Shown: positions 1-6,236, numbered from the stretch's first letter. The stretch is DNA of 6,976 nt from DASUGM01 sp036274055 (GCA_036274055.1 DASUGM010000001.1:1-6976); one strand, 5' to 3'. Made by a program: numbers and translations. The notes: generated from the letters alone by a model not told the origin.

Positions 1-5
1 CGTCC

Positions 6-13
6 AAAGAGGA
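6..13 (+). promoter_or_regulatory. Ribosome binding site of the methyltransferase gene
   Basis: AAAGAGGA lies just upstream of the TTG codon at 17 (core GAGG at 9-12, four bases before the start). It is the reason for accepting a TTG start here, because no ATG or GTG is available in this frame before the first membrane helix. The spacing is on the short side. The frame is also open back to base 2, so a start outside the window cannot be excluded. Confidence 0.6.
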
Positions 14-16
14 TCC

Positions 17-433
17 TTGAAACTGAATTTCGGCAGCCTGCTTCTCGTGGTCGTCGTCCTTGGCTTCCTTCTGTTCCGGTACGGCGGGGCGCTGGCGTGG
101 ACGCCCTGGCAGATAGCGGGGTTGGCAATCTTTGTCCCGGCGTTCCTGTTGTTTGTGCTCGCGCGCATCGAGCTGGGACGGGCGTTCAGTCTCAAAGCGA
201 AGGCGAGCACCCTCATCACGACGGGACTCTACGCGCGCATCCGCAATCCGATCTATGTCTTCGGCGGGTTGATGAGCCTGGGAATCTTCATCTTCGCGCA
301 TCGCCCGTGGTGGCTGTTGATCTGGGTGCCGTTGATCCCGGTGCAGGTGATCCGCGTCCGCAAAGAAGAACAGGTCCTGGAAGCGAAGTTCGGCGACGCC
401 TACCGCGCTTACAAACGACAGACGTGGTTCTGA
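17..433 (+). CDS. Isoprenylcysteine carboxyl methyltransferase-family membrane protein
   Basis: A 138-residue integral-membrane protein of the ICMT / phospholipid N-methyltransferase superfamily, enzymes that use S-adenosylmethionine to methylate a lipid or lipid-anchored substrate at the inner membrane. Four hydrophobic stretches are visible, at about residues 5-22, 31-50, 80-94 and 98-113. The family signature GLYARIRNPIY (residues 70-80) holds the conserved R-N-P. The C-terminal signature follows at 116-134: the EE pair at 117-118, FG at 125-126, then YRAY and a basic tail. Both halves of the cofactor-binding C-terminal fold are therefore present. The protein is slightly shorter than many relatives but starts with a normal first helix, so it looks complete. 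The TTG start is supported by AAAGAGGA at 6-13. The substrate cannot be told from sequence, since bacterial members are diverse. It is followed by a 259-base gap, so it is probably not co-transcribed with the next genes. Confidence 0.88.
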   Translation: MKLNFGSLLLVVVVLGFLLFRYGGALAWTPWQIAGLAIFVPAFLLFVLARIELGRAFSLKAKASTLITTGLYARIRNPIYVFGGLMSLGIFIFAHRPWWLLIWVPLIPVQVIRVRKEEQVLEAKFGDAYRAYKRQTWF

Positions 434-471
434 CGCTTCGGCTCAGCCGGGACACGCGAGACACGCCGTCT

Positions 472-510
472 GAACGGACTCTTTAGACATTCGAACGTAC
501 TCTTTGGACA
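472..510. repeat. 18-base direct repeat, two copies at 21-base period
   Basis: GAACGGACTCTTTAGACA (472-489) and GAACGTACTCTTTGGACA (493-510) match at 16 of 18 positions. Their starts are 21 bases apart, which is two turns of B-DNA, so both copies face the same side of the helix. They lie between the methyltransferase stop and the first small gene, the only long gap on the left side. The arrangement is typical of an operator bound by a dimeric or tandem regulator, but no regulator is identified. A small local duplication without function is the alternative. In the rest of the 434-692 gap I see no convincing sigma-70 promoter and no terminator. Confidence 0.6.
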
Positions 511-692
511 GCCTGGCTTGAAGACGACGATTTTGTCAGTCCCGCCGCGACGTCGTTCCGCCGCGGCCACCAATGGCTCATTTCTTCGCGACTACGCCCG
601 ATAGCAGAATGCGCGCGGGACGGGCTCCCCAGCAGGCCATCGGCGGCATCTTGCACGTGCCGCCCGATGGCCTCTCCCGTTCGTCCGCCATC

Positions 693-947
693 ATGAGCGC
701 ACCAGATCGCGAGCAGTTGCTCGCGCGCGTCGCCACCGGCCGCGATCGGCTCGCGGTGTTGTCGGCGCGCACCTCCAATCCCGAACTGCTCCATCAAATC
801 CGTGAAGCGGACGCGATCGCCGCGGCCCTGGAGGCCGAATGCCATCGCGTGTCGTTCGTCGATGCCCGTCTTCGCGATCGCATCGCGTTGCAGACGCAGG
901 CCGTCGAGCGACTGGCCGTCGACCTGAACCGCGACGCGGTCGAATAG
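693..947 (+). CDS. Small helical protein of unknown function, paralogue A
   Basis: An 84-residue protein that I do not recognise. It is rich in Ala, Leu, Arg and Glu with regularly spaced hydrophobic residues, so it is probably all-helical and possibly a two-helix coiled coil. No signal peptide or membrane segment is visible, so it is probably cytoplasmic. Residues 6-54 align without gaps to residues 11-59 of the protein encoded at 1116-1406, with 17 identities in 49 by hand. They share RL.(x)L.AR, then I..A.A..A.L.AEC with a common Cys (C50 here), and a later L..R[IV].LQ. That paralogy is the main reason to call the ORF real. The ATG at 693 is chosen because its product lines up with the start of the paralogue. 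The frame stays open upstream to an ATG at 573, but that 40-residue extension is compositionally unlike the rest. No Shine-Dalgarno sequence precedes 693; the leader is pyrimidine-rich. The TAG stop is followed two bases later by an FNR-type box. Confidence 0.62.
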   Translation: MSAPDREQLLARVATGRDRLAVLSARTSNPELLHQIREADAIAAALEAECHRVSFVDARLRDRIALQTQAVERLAVDLNRDAVE

Positions 948-949
948 TC

Positions 950-963
950 TTGATTCCGATCAA
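950..963. promoter_or_regulatory. FNR/CRP-family binding site, upstream copy
   Basis: TTGATTCCGATCAA matches the published FNR/ANR-type consensus TTGAT-N4-ATCAA at all ten defined positions. The palindrome extends by one more pair (C949/G964). It begins two bases after the stop of the first small gene. Its centre is 71 bases upstream of the second box, which would place it near -112 of the promoter proposed for the second small gene. No -10 element lies at the class II distance from this copy, so it more likely assists or tunes the downstream site. Related regulators (ANR, FixK, DNR, NNR) read almost the same sequence, so the protein cannot be named. Confidence 0.7.
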
Positions 964-1020
964 GGTCGCCCGTCGTGCCCGTCGCCACGCCCGTGCCGAC
1001 GCGGATCCAAGCGAGACCCG

Positions 1021-1034
1021 TTGATTCCAATCAA
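1021..1034. promoter_or_regulatory. FNR/CRP-family binding site, promoter-proximal copy
   Basis: TTGATTCCAATCAA is a second perfect TTGAT-N4-ATCAA palindrome. It differs from the copy at 950-963 only in the last spacer base. Its centre (between 1027 and 1028) is 41.5 bases before base 1069, the start point predicted from the -10 element at 1057-1062. That is the classical class II activator position, where the bound protein replaces a -35 element. No other gene start is near, so the second small gene is the obvious target. Confidence 0.75.
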
Positions 1035-1056
1035 AGGCGGTTCGGCGACCCGCTTC

Positions 1057-1062
1057 TAAGAT
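1057..1062 (+). promoter_or_regulatory. Predicted -10 element of the FNR-type class II promoter
   Basis: TAAGAT matches TATAAT at four of six positions, including the key TA at the start and T at the end. It occupies -12 to -7 if transcription starts at 1069, exactly the register required by an activator centred at -41.5. No -35-like hexamer is seen at the normal distance, which is expected for an activator-dependent promoter. The predicted leader is 47 bases long, with a long pyrimidine-rich tract (about 1084-1115). Confidence 0.5.
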
Positions 1063-1115
1063 CGAGAAGTCCCGTGGGCGCGTTTTCTCCTTTTTCGTCT
1101 CCCCTGTCCGCGTCC

Positions 1116-1406
1116 ATGGGGCACACCGCTTTGCCAACGCCCAACATTCCGGAACTGATCCGACGACTGTCGATCGACGCCAACCGGCTCGAATTGCTGC
1201 GGGCGCGTTCGTCCTCACAGGCAACCCTCGAGACGATTGCCCGGGCCGAGGCGAGCAACGCCTGCCTGCGCGCAGAATGCGACCAGCTCGCGCGCGGGAT
1301 CGACATGCCGACGCGGCGGCGCCTCTCCGCGAGAGTGGGCCTGCAGCTACGGCTGACCGCGACGCTGACCGGAATGATCAACCAGGAACAGCGCGAACTG
1401 GCGTAG
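1116..1406 (+). CDS. Small helical protein of unknown function, paralogue B
   Basis: A 96-residue protein, unrecognised, predicted helical and cytoplasmic, and paralogous to the product of 693-947. Shared features include RLELLRAR (residues about 24-31), the A..A.A.L.AEC segment ending at C55, and LSARVGLQ near residue 70. It carries an extra Cys at 50 and about five extra residues before the last helix. The ATG at 1116 is preferred because the longer frame (from 975) would run its N-terminus through the promoter-proximal FNR-type box. A GTG at 1074 is a less likely alternative, only five bases from the predicted start of transcription. There is no Shine-Dalgarno motif; the leader is strikingly pyrimidine-rich. 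The gene ends 28 bases before the convergent efflux transporter gene. Expression is probably activated by an FNR-type regulator, which hints at a role in low oxygen, redox or nitrosative conditions, but nothing in the protein itself shows a biochemical function. Confidence 0.65.
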   Translation: MGHTALPTPNIPELIRRLSIDANRLELLRARSSSQATLETIARAEASNACLRAECDQLARGIDMPTRRRLSARVGLQLRLTATLTGMINQEQRELA

Positions 1407-1434
1407 CTCCAGGCCCGGTCGTCTACTTGACCGA

Positions 1435-3018
1435 TCAGTGCGCGTCGGCAGCCGCCGATTGACGGGCGGCGGGCCGCCCCAGCAGGAACACCGCCGGGGC
1501 GACGCACACGAAGGACATCAGCAGCAGAATCCAGGCGTCGTTGTAGGCGAGCATCGACGCCTGCCGCATCATCGTGCCATCCAGCACCGCCAGGGCGCGC
1601 TGCTGCGCGTCGGCAAGCGCGACACCCTGCGCCGACAATCCGCCGACCAGCGCGTCGTAACGCGCGTCGAACGCCGGGTGGCCCGGGTAGAGATTCGACA
1701 GCAGATCGGCGCGGTGAAACTGGATATGCCGGGTCAAGTACGATCCGAGCACCGCGATCCCGAAGCTGCCGCCGAGCTGCCGCGCCAGGTTGATCAGGCC
1801 CGATGCCTGCTGCGCCTCTTCGGCTTTCACGCTGCCAAACGCGACGTTGTTGATCGGCGTGAACAGCAGACCGAGCGCCAGACCACGGATGATCAGGGCG
1901 TAGCGGGCGTCGGCTTCGCCGGCGGCGGTCGACAGATGCCCCAGCGTCCACATCGCCACCAGCATCAGGCTCATACCGCCCAGAATCAGCACGCGCGGAT
2001 CGACGCGCGGCCGATCGCCGCTGAGCAGTCGACCGCAGACGAGCGCCATCGCCGCCGTCGCCAGGCCGCCGGGCATCATCGCGAGCCCGGTCTGCGTCGG
2101 CGAGAAGCCAAGAATGCTCTGCGTGAACAGCGGAAAGATCAGCACGCCGCCGTAGAGCCCGAAACCGAGGACGACAAACAGAAAGATCGACGACGCCAGC
2201 GCGCGGTTGCGGAGCACGCGAAACTGGATGACCGGATGCGGGTTCCGCGACGACAGCTGCCACCACACCAGCAGCGTCAGTGAAATCGCCGAGATCACCA
2301 TCAGATCGACGAGCAGGCGGCTGTTGAACCAGTCCCGGCTGTTGCCTTCCTCGAGCACGTACTGCAGCGAGCCGACGCCGATGACGAGCAGCATGATGCC
2401 CCACCAGTCCACCGCGCCGGTGCGCCGCGCCTGACCGGGCGAGTCGTGCAGGAACGTCACCACCAGAAATGCCGAGACGATGCCGATCGGCAGGTTGATG
2501 AAGAAACACCAGTGCCAGCTGGCGTTGTCGGTGATGTAGCCGCCGAGTGTCGGGCCCAGCGTCGGCGCGACGATGACGCCGAGCAGAAAGATCGACTGGA
2601 CGATGCCCTGCTCTTCCCGGGGAAAGACCTGACGAAGCGTCGCCTGCGCGGTCGATAGCAGCGCCGCGCCGCCGGCACCCTGCAGCAGCCGCCACGCGAC
2701 CAGCTGCGCCAGGGTCGTTGACAGCCCGCAGAAGATCGACGCGACGATGAACAGGCCGATCGAGAAGGTGAGGTAGCGCTTGCGCCCGAACGTCTCGGTG
2801 AAAAATGCGGTCATCGGCAGCACGATGACGTTGGCGAGGATGTACGACGTGCTGACCCAGGCGACTTCTTCACGCGTCGCGCCGAGGTTGCCGGCCATCT
2901 GCGGGAGCGCGACGTTGACGATCGTCGTGTCGAGCACTTCCATGATCGCGGCGGTGATCAGGCCGAACAGGATGAACCAGCGGCCGGCAACCCGGCCGTT
3001 GTCGGCTGCGGTCGTCAT
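1435..3018 (-). CDS. DHA2-family (EmrB/QacA-type) multidrug efflux transporter
   Basis: A 527-residue inner-membrane drug:proton antiporter of the 14-helix DHA2 branch of the major facilitator superfamily. It exports hydrophobic compounds through the adaptor and outer-membrane channel encoded just upstream. Visible signatures are LDTTIVNVALP in helix 1 (residues 29-39, DHA2 motif D1); the motif A remnant FGRKRY in the helix 2-3 loop (77-82); RLLQGAGGAALL of motif B (110-121) with its conserved Arg; and motif C, GPTLGG, in helix 5 (155-160). A long hydrophilic loop of about 60 residues (430-490) before the last helix is typical of EmrB proteins that dock on an adaptor. Length is normal and no lesion is seen. 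The ATG at 3018 is five bases after the adaptor stop; the Shine-Dalgarno is weak, so translation is probably coupled. Substrates cannot be inferred: EmrB, VceB and FarB relatives handle uncouplers, bile salts, antibiotics or fatty acids. Confidence 0.95.
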   Translation of the reverse strand: MTTAADNGRVAGRWFILFGLITAAIMEVLDTTIVNVALPQMAGNLGATREEVAWVSTSYILANVIVLPMTAFFTETFGRKRYLTFSIGLFIVASIFCGLSTTLAQLVAWRLLQGAGGAALLSTAQATLRQVFPREEQGIVQSIFLLGVIVAPTLGPTLGGYITDNASWHWCFFINLPIGIVSAFLVVTFLHDSPGQARRTGAVDWWGIMLLVIGVGSLQYVLEEGNSRDWFNSRLLVDLMVISAISLTLLVWWQLSSRNPHPVIQFRVLRNRALASSIFLFVVLGFGLYGGVLIFPLFTQSILGFSPTQTGLAMMPGGLATAAMALVCGRLLSGDRPRVDPRVLILGGMSLMLVAMWTLGHLSTAAGEADARYALIIRGLALGLLFTPINNVAFGSVKAEEAQQASGLINLARQLGGSFGIAVLGSYLTRHIQFHRADLLSNLYPGHPAFDARYDALVGGLSAQGVALADAQQRALAVLDGTMMRQASMLAYNDAWILLLMSFVCVAPAVFLLGRPAARQSAAADAH

Positions 3019-3023
3019 CGCGC

Positions 3024-4226
3024 TTACCGGAAGTAGACCGTAGCGTTCACGGACATTCCGGGCCGCAGCACCGCGGCGGCATCGTGCGGGTTGTCGAGGA
3101 CGATTTTCACCGGCACGCGCTGAACGACCTTGACGAAGTTGCCGGTGGCGTTGTCCGGCGGCAGCAGGCTGAACGTCGCGCCGGTCGCCGGCGCGATCGA
3201 GTCGACGCGGCCTGAATACGTCCGCCCGCCATAGGCGTCGACCTCGATCTCCGCGCGCTGACCGGCGGCGATCCTGCTGAGCTGGGTTTCCTTGAAGTTC
3301 GCGGTGATCCAGACGTCCTCGAGCGACGTCACTGCCATGAGCGGCTGCCCGGGCTGCACCACCTGGCCGAGCTCGACGGATTTACGGCTGATCAGTCCGT
3401 CAGCCGGGGCGCGCACGGTGGCGCGCTCGAGATTCAACCGGGCCTGATCGAGCGCGGCGCGGGCCAGCAGAACGTTGGCGGTCGCCCCCGAAGCGCGCGC
3501 TTCACTGAGCGCGATCTGCTGCGGCGCGGTGGCGGCCGCGCGCGCCTGCGATTGCGCCTGGGCGACGACGCCGGTGGCCTGGGCACGGCGCGCTTCGGCG
3601 ACGCTCAGATTCGCCTCCGCCTCGCGGACCGCCGCGTCGGCCGAGGCGACCGCGGCATCGGCCGCGTGCTTGTCGGCGGTGGCCGCATCGAACTGCTGAC
3701 GGGGAATTTCGTCCTTGGCGGCCAGCGGCGCGAGCCGCGACAGATCCTGCGCGGCGCGAGTCGCCCGCGCCTGAGTCTCGGTCAGCCGCGCCCGGGCGGA
3801 AGTGACCTTGGCCTGCGCCGCTTCGACTTCACGATCGGCGGCGCGCAACCCGGCGTCAGCGTTGCCCGCCGCCGCGTCGGCGACCTGCTGTCCGCTGCGC
3901 GCGCTCGTCGACGTGATCGGAACATCCGTTTTGGCGGCGCGGGCGGCGGCCTCGGCGACAGCGAGGTCAGCTTCGGCGCGTGCCACGGCGAGCTGATAGT
4001 CGCGCGGATCAAGCTCGACCAGGACGTCGCCGGCCTTGACCGCCTGATTGTCCGTGACCTTGATCGCCACCACCGTCCCGCCGACCCGCGTTGCCACGGG
4101 ATTGACGTGACCGCTCACCTGCGCATCGTCCGTGCCTTCTCGCGGCGTCAACCGGCTCCAGGCGGTATAGCCACCGAGGGCGAGCACAATCACGACCGAA
4201 AGAGCGATCCAGCGACTGGTTGCCAT
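3024..4226 (-). CDS. HlyD/EmrA-type periplasmic adaptor of the efflux pump
   Basis: A 400-residue membrane-fusion protein linking the DHA2 transporter to the outer-membrane factor. Residues 7-23 form a single N-terminal membrane anchor with no lipoprotein Cys. DDAQVSGHVNPVATRVGG (33-50) opens the beta-barrel and first lipoyl half; VKAGDVLVELDPRDY (63-77) completes that half. An Ala-rich helical hairpin follows, about 78-268. The second lipoyl half is VRAPADGLISRKSVELGQVV (271-290). A beta-barrel follows, with the EmrA-type signature DNATGNFVKVVQRVPVKI (358-375). The hairpin tip at 164-182 fits the AcrA/MacA docking pattern R-x3-L-x6-S-x4-D-x-A, except that Pro175 replaces the Ser. The hairpin is long for an adaptor, as expected of EmrA-like proteins. 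The ATG at 4226 shares its A with the stop of the upstream gene (TAATG), and GAGGAG lies seven bases upstream, so coupled translation is likely. Confidence 0.94.
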   Translation of the reverse strand: MATSRWIALSVVIVLALGGYTAWSRLTPREGTDDAQVSGHVNPVATRVGGTVVAIKVTDNQAVKAGDVLVELDPRDYQLAVARAEADLAVAEAAARAAKTDVPITSTSARSGQQVADAAAGNADAGLRAADREVEAAQAKVTSARARLTETQARATRAAQDLSRLAPLAAKDEIPRQQFDAATADKHAADAAVASADAAVREAEANLSVAEARRAQATGVVAQAQSQARAAATAPQQIALSEARASGATANVLLARAALDQARLNLERATVRAPADGLISRKSVELGQVVQPGQPLMAVTSLEDVWITANFKETQLSRIAAGQRAEIEVDAYGGRTYSGRVDSIAPATGATFSLLPPDNATGNFVKVVQRVPVKIVLDNPHDAAAVLRPGMSVNATVYFR

Positions 4227-5623
4227 TACCTCACTCCTCGAACCAACGCGACGAACTGGCGTTCGACCTGACCGAGCGCGCGCGCCAGCGCGGCCTTGGC
4301 GACCGCATGGGCGTAGACGCTGGCGATGTACTGCTCGGATGCGGCGGCGACGGATTCCTGCGCCTGGGCGAGCTCGAGCGTGCTCGACACTCCGGCGCGG
4401 AACCGGTCCTGCGCCTGCTCGAGTTCCTGCCGCGACAACGTGCGCGCGCTGTCGGCCACGGCGACGGCGGCGTCGGCGGCCTTGACGTCGAGCATCGCGG
4501 CCTCGACGTCGTAACGCAGTCCGCCGGCGAGATCGGCGAGCTCGGCCTCGCGTGAACGCAACTCGGCGTCGGCGTGCTGGACCCGCGCGCGCGTGGTGCG
4601 GCCGTCGAAGATCGGCACGCGCACCGTCGCGGCCACGGCATAGGTGCGATCGACGTTCGAGACGTGGGGGCCGAGCGCGCCGACGTCGGCGTCAAGATGC
4701 ACCGACGGCAGCTGGCCCGCGGCCTCGGCGTCCCGGGCGGCGCGGGCCGCCTCGACGCGCGCCTGCGCCGCCTTCAGGTCTTCGCGGTTCGCCGCCGCCA
4801 CGCTGACCGCATCGTCCAACGTCATGACCGGCGCGGGCACGAACGTGGGCGCGTCAGTCAGCGCGAAGGCCTGGCCGGCCGGCAGGCCGATGGCGCGCGC
4901 GAGCGAGAGCTTGCGCTTCTCGAACGCATTTTCCGCGACGATCAGCCGGGCTTTGGCCGACTGCAGCTGCACCTGCTGGCGGACGACGTCGATGCCGGCG
5001 ACCAGCCCGGCGGTCTTCTGATCGTCGGCGAGCTGGACGAGCGTCTCGGCCGTGGCCACCTGCGCGCGGGCGGAGTCGACGCGAGCCGCGTCGGCCTCGG
5101 CCTGCAGGTAGAGATTGCCGACCGCGAGCACGACGGTTTCGCGAATTTCCTGGACGTCGGCCTCGGCGGCGCGGACCTGGGCCTTGACGCTGCGCACGCC
5201 GCCGAGCGCGCGTGCGTCGAACAGCGGCGTCGACACCGACAGCCGCGCGTCGAACACGCCGAACGGGCCGATGACGGTCGGCACGCCGGGAAAGGTGAAT
5301 CCGAACGCCGCGGTGCTGAGCACCTCGTGCGACTGCTGGACCGACGCCGAGACGTGCGGCAGAACTTCGCTCAGCGCCGCGAGCCGCGAGCTGCGCGCGC
5401 CGTTGAGCTGTTGCTCCTCGAGAATCGCGGCGAGGTTCTGGGTGAGGCCGCGCTGCACGGCGTCGGCGAGGGACAACTGGATCGGCGCCGTCGTGGGGGC
5501 TCCTGCGGGCACACCGCGGAGCGGCACGGGCGGCGTCACCGGCGTCAGGACCTGCGCCGCCGCCGGGGCTACCGCCATCGCGCCCATCGCCAGCGCGAAG
5601 ACGAGCTGACGAAGAACCGTCAT
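4226..5623 (-). CDS. TolC-like outer-membrane efflux factor (OEP family)
   Basis: A 465-residue outer-membrane channel of the TolC/OprM superfamily that forms the exit duct of the pump. The N-terminus is a clear signal peptide: basic MTVLRQ, a hydrophobic core, then APAAAQ with likely cleavage after Ala23. There is no Cys, so it is not an OprM-type lipoprotein. Two OEP repeats are visible: STPLFDARALGGVRSVKAQV (131-150) and RVPIFDGRTTRARVQHADAE (335-354), each followed by a long Ala- and Glu-rich helix. FRAGVSSTLELAQAQESV (408-425) is the usual motif near the end of the second repeat, matching KTAGLVAGIDVVRQQVQL (203-220) in the first. The frame is open upstream to 5815, but the extra 64 residues are Arg/Asp-rich shadow coding inside tetR. 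The ATG at 5623 gives the signal peptide and overlaps the tetR stop by four bases (ATGA). A possible AAGGGA ribosome site is 11 bases upstream. Confidence 0.94.
   Translation of the reverse strand: MTVLRQLVFALAMGAMAVAPAAAQVLTPVTPPVPLRGVPAGAPTTAPIQLSLADAVQRGLTQNLAAILEEQQLNGARSSRLAALSEVLPHVSASVQQSHEVLSTAAFGFTFPGVPTVIGPFGVFDARLSVSTPLFDARALGGVRSVKAQVRAAEADVQEIRETVVLAVGNLYLQAEADAARVDSARAQVATAETLVQLADDQKTAGLVAGIDVVRQQVQLQSAKARLIVAENAFEKRKLSLARAIGLPAGQAFALTDAPTFVPAPVMTLDDAVSVAAANREDLKAAQARVEAARAARDAEAAGQLPSVHLDADVGALGPHVSNVDRTYAVAATVRVPIFDGRTTRARVQHADAELRSREAELADLAGGLRYDVEAAMLDVKAADAAVAVADSARTLSRQELEQAQDRFRAGVSSTLELAQAQESVAAASEQYIASVYAHAVAKAALARALGQVERQFVALVRGVR
4234..4239 (-). promoter_or_regulatory. 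Ribosome binding site of the adaptor gene
   Basis: On the minus strand GAGGAG ends seven bases before the ATG at 4226 and lies inside the last codons of the outer-membrane factor gene. With the TAATG stop/start overlap it gives the adaptor a strong, position-coupled initiation site. Confidence 0.65.
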
Positions 5624-6234
5624 CGCGCCGCGAGTCCCTTCCACAACGTGGCGCTGGCTTCGGCAGCGATCGCGTCGATCGGGCCGCTCGCCCAGCCGCG
5701 CAGCCGCTGCTTGGCGAGCCCGTTGGCCAACGCGACGATCATCAAGGCGCTGGTCGCGATGTCGATGCCGGCGATCTGCTTGTGCTGCCGCGCCTCGGTC
5801 AGCACGATCCGCCACGCCTCGACCTGCGCGGAAAACACGACGCCGAGCTTCTGCTCCGCCTTCTTGCGCAGATCGGGCGCCATTTCGAAGTGGCAGTGCT
5901 CGAAGAAGTCTCGCCGCTGATCGAAGAAGTTCAGTGCGCCGACGAGAAAGCGGCGCAGCTTGTCTTCAATCGAGCCCTGGCCGGTGATGACCGGCACGGT
6001 CAGCAGGTGCAGCTGGGCGACGTCCTCGTCGAGGACCTGCTTGAGGATGTCCTCCTTCGACTTGTAATAGAGGTAGACCGTGCCCTTGGCGACGCCGGCG
6101 CTTTTGGCGATGCCGTCGACGGTGGTTCCCGAGAGGCCATTCCTGGCGAAGCTCGCCCGCGAAGCGTCGAGAATCTGGGTGCGGCGGAAGTCGGTGATGA
6201 CGTCGGTTTTGCTTGGCTTGGAGATAGTACTCAT
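5620..6234 (-). CDS. TetR-family transcriptional repressor of the efflux operon
   Basis: A 204-residue regulator, normal TetR length. The N-terminal DNA-binding domain is typical: ILDASRASFARNGLSGTTVD (21-40) forms helix 1 and the turn. GIAKSAGVAKGTVYLYYKSK (41-60) holds the helix-turn-helix with the family hallmark G-T-V-Y-x-Y-Y-x-S-K. ILKQVL follows as helix 4. The C-terminal ligand-binding and dimerisation region (about 75-204) is divergent and holds Cys114 and several aromatic residues, so the inducer cannot be predicted. The ATG at 6234 is the first start after an in-frame TGA at 6261-6259, so it is well fixed. No Shine-Dalgarno precedes it, because the space is filled by the 36-base operator palindrome. 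It is the first gene of the pump operon and overlaps the next by four bases, so autorepression together with repression of the pump is expected. Confidence 0.93.
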   Translation of the reverse strand: MSTISKPSKTDVITDFRRTQILDASRASFARNGLSGTTVDGIAKSAGVAKGTVYLYYKSKEDILKQVLDEDVAQLHLLTVPVITGQGSIEDKLRRFLVGALNFFDQRRDFFEHCHFEMAPDLRKKAEQKLGVVFSAQVEAWRIVLTEARQHKQIAGIDIATSALMIVALANGLAKQRLRGWASGPIDAIAAEASATLWKGLAAR

Positions 6235-6236
6235 AT

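Noticed and set aside
573..692. Upstream start (ATG at 573) for the first small gene
   Set aside because: The extra 40 residues show no similarity to the paralogue and no ribosome site precedes 573. It is not strictly excluded.
949..964. Reading the inverted repeat after the first small gene as a terminator
   Set aside because: The stem is only six pairs, AT-rich and not followed by a T-run. The exact TTGAT-N4-ATCAA form and the second copy at 1021 fit a protein-binding site better.
964..1000. Degenerate GCCCGTCG-like micro-repeats between the two FNR-type boxes
   Set aside because: Copies are short and irregular and are what GC-rich, low-complexity sequence gives by chance.
483..1030. Minus-strand open frames across the small-gene region
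   Set aside because: They mutually overlap, are rich in Arg and lack recognisable features or ribosome sites. The plus-strand frames are supported by paralogy.
1416..1433. Inverted repeat CGGTC / GACCG between the convergent small gene and transporter gene
   Set aside because: A five-pair stem with an eight-base loop and no T-run on either strand. It sits where a shared terminator is expected but is too weak to call.
1031..2695. Long minus-strand open frame (554 codons) overlapping the transporter gene
   Set aside because: It is a GC-driven shadow: Arg/Ala-rich with no domain signature, while the other minus-strand frame encodes a clear DHA2 transporter. Its end also runs antisense through the second small gene.
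5624..5815. 64-codon N-terminal extension of the outer-membrane factor
   Set aside because: It lies inside tetR, is Arg/Asp-rich, and would bury a perfect signal peptide that starts at 5623.
4574..5920. Long plus-strand open frame (448 codons) antisense to the channel and tetR genes
   Set aside because: Arg/Gly/Asp-rich low-complexity translation typical of the antisense of a GC-rich gene; both genes beneath it are well supported.
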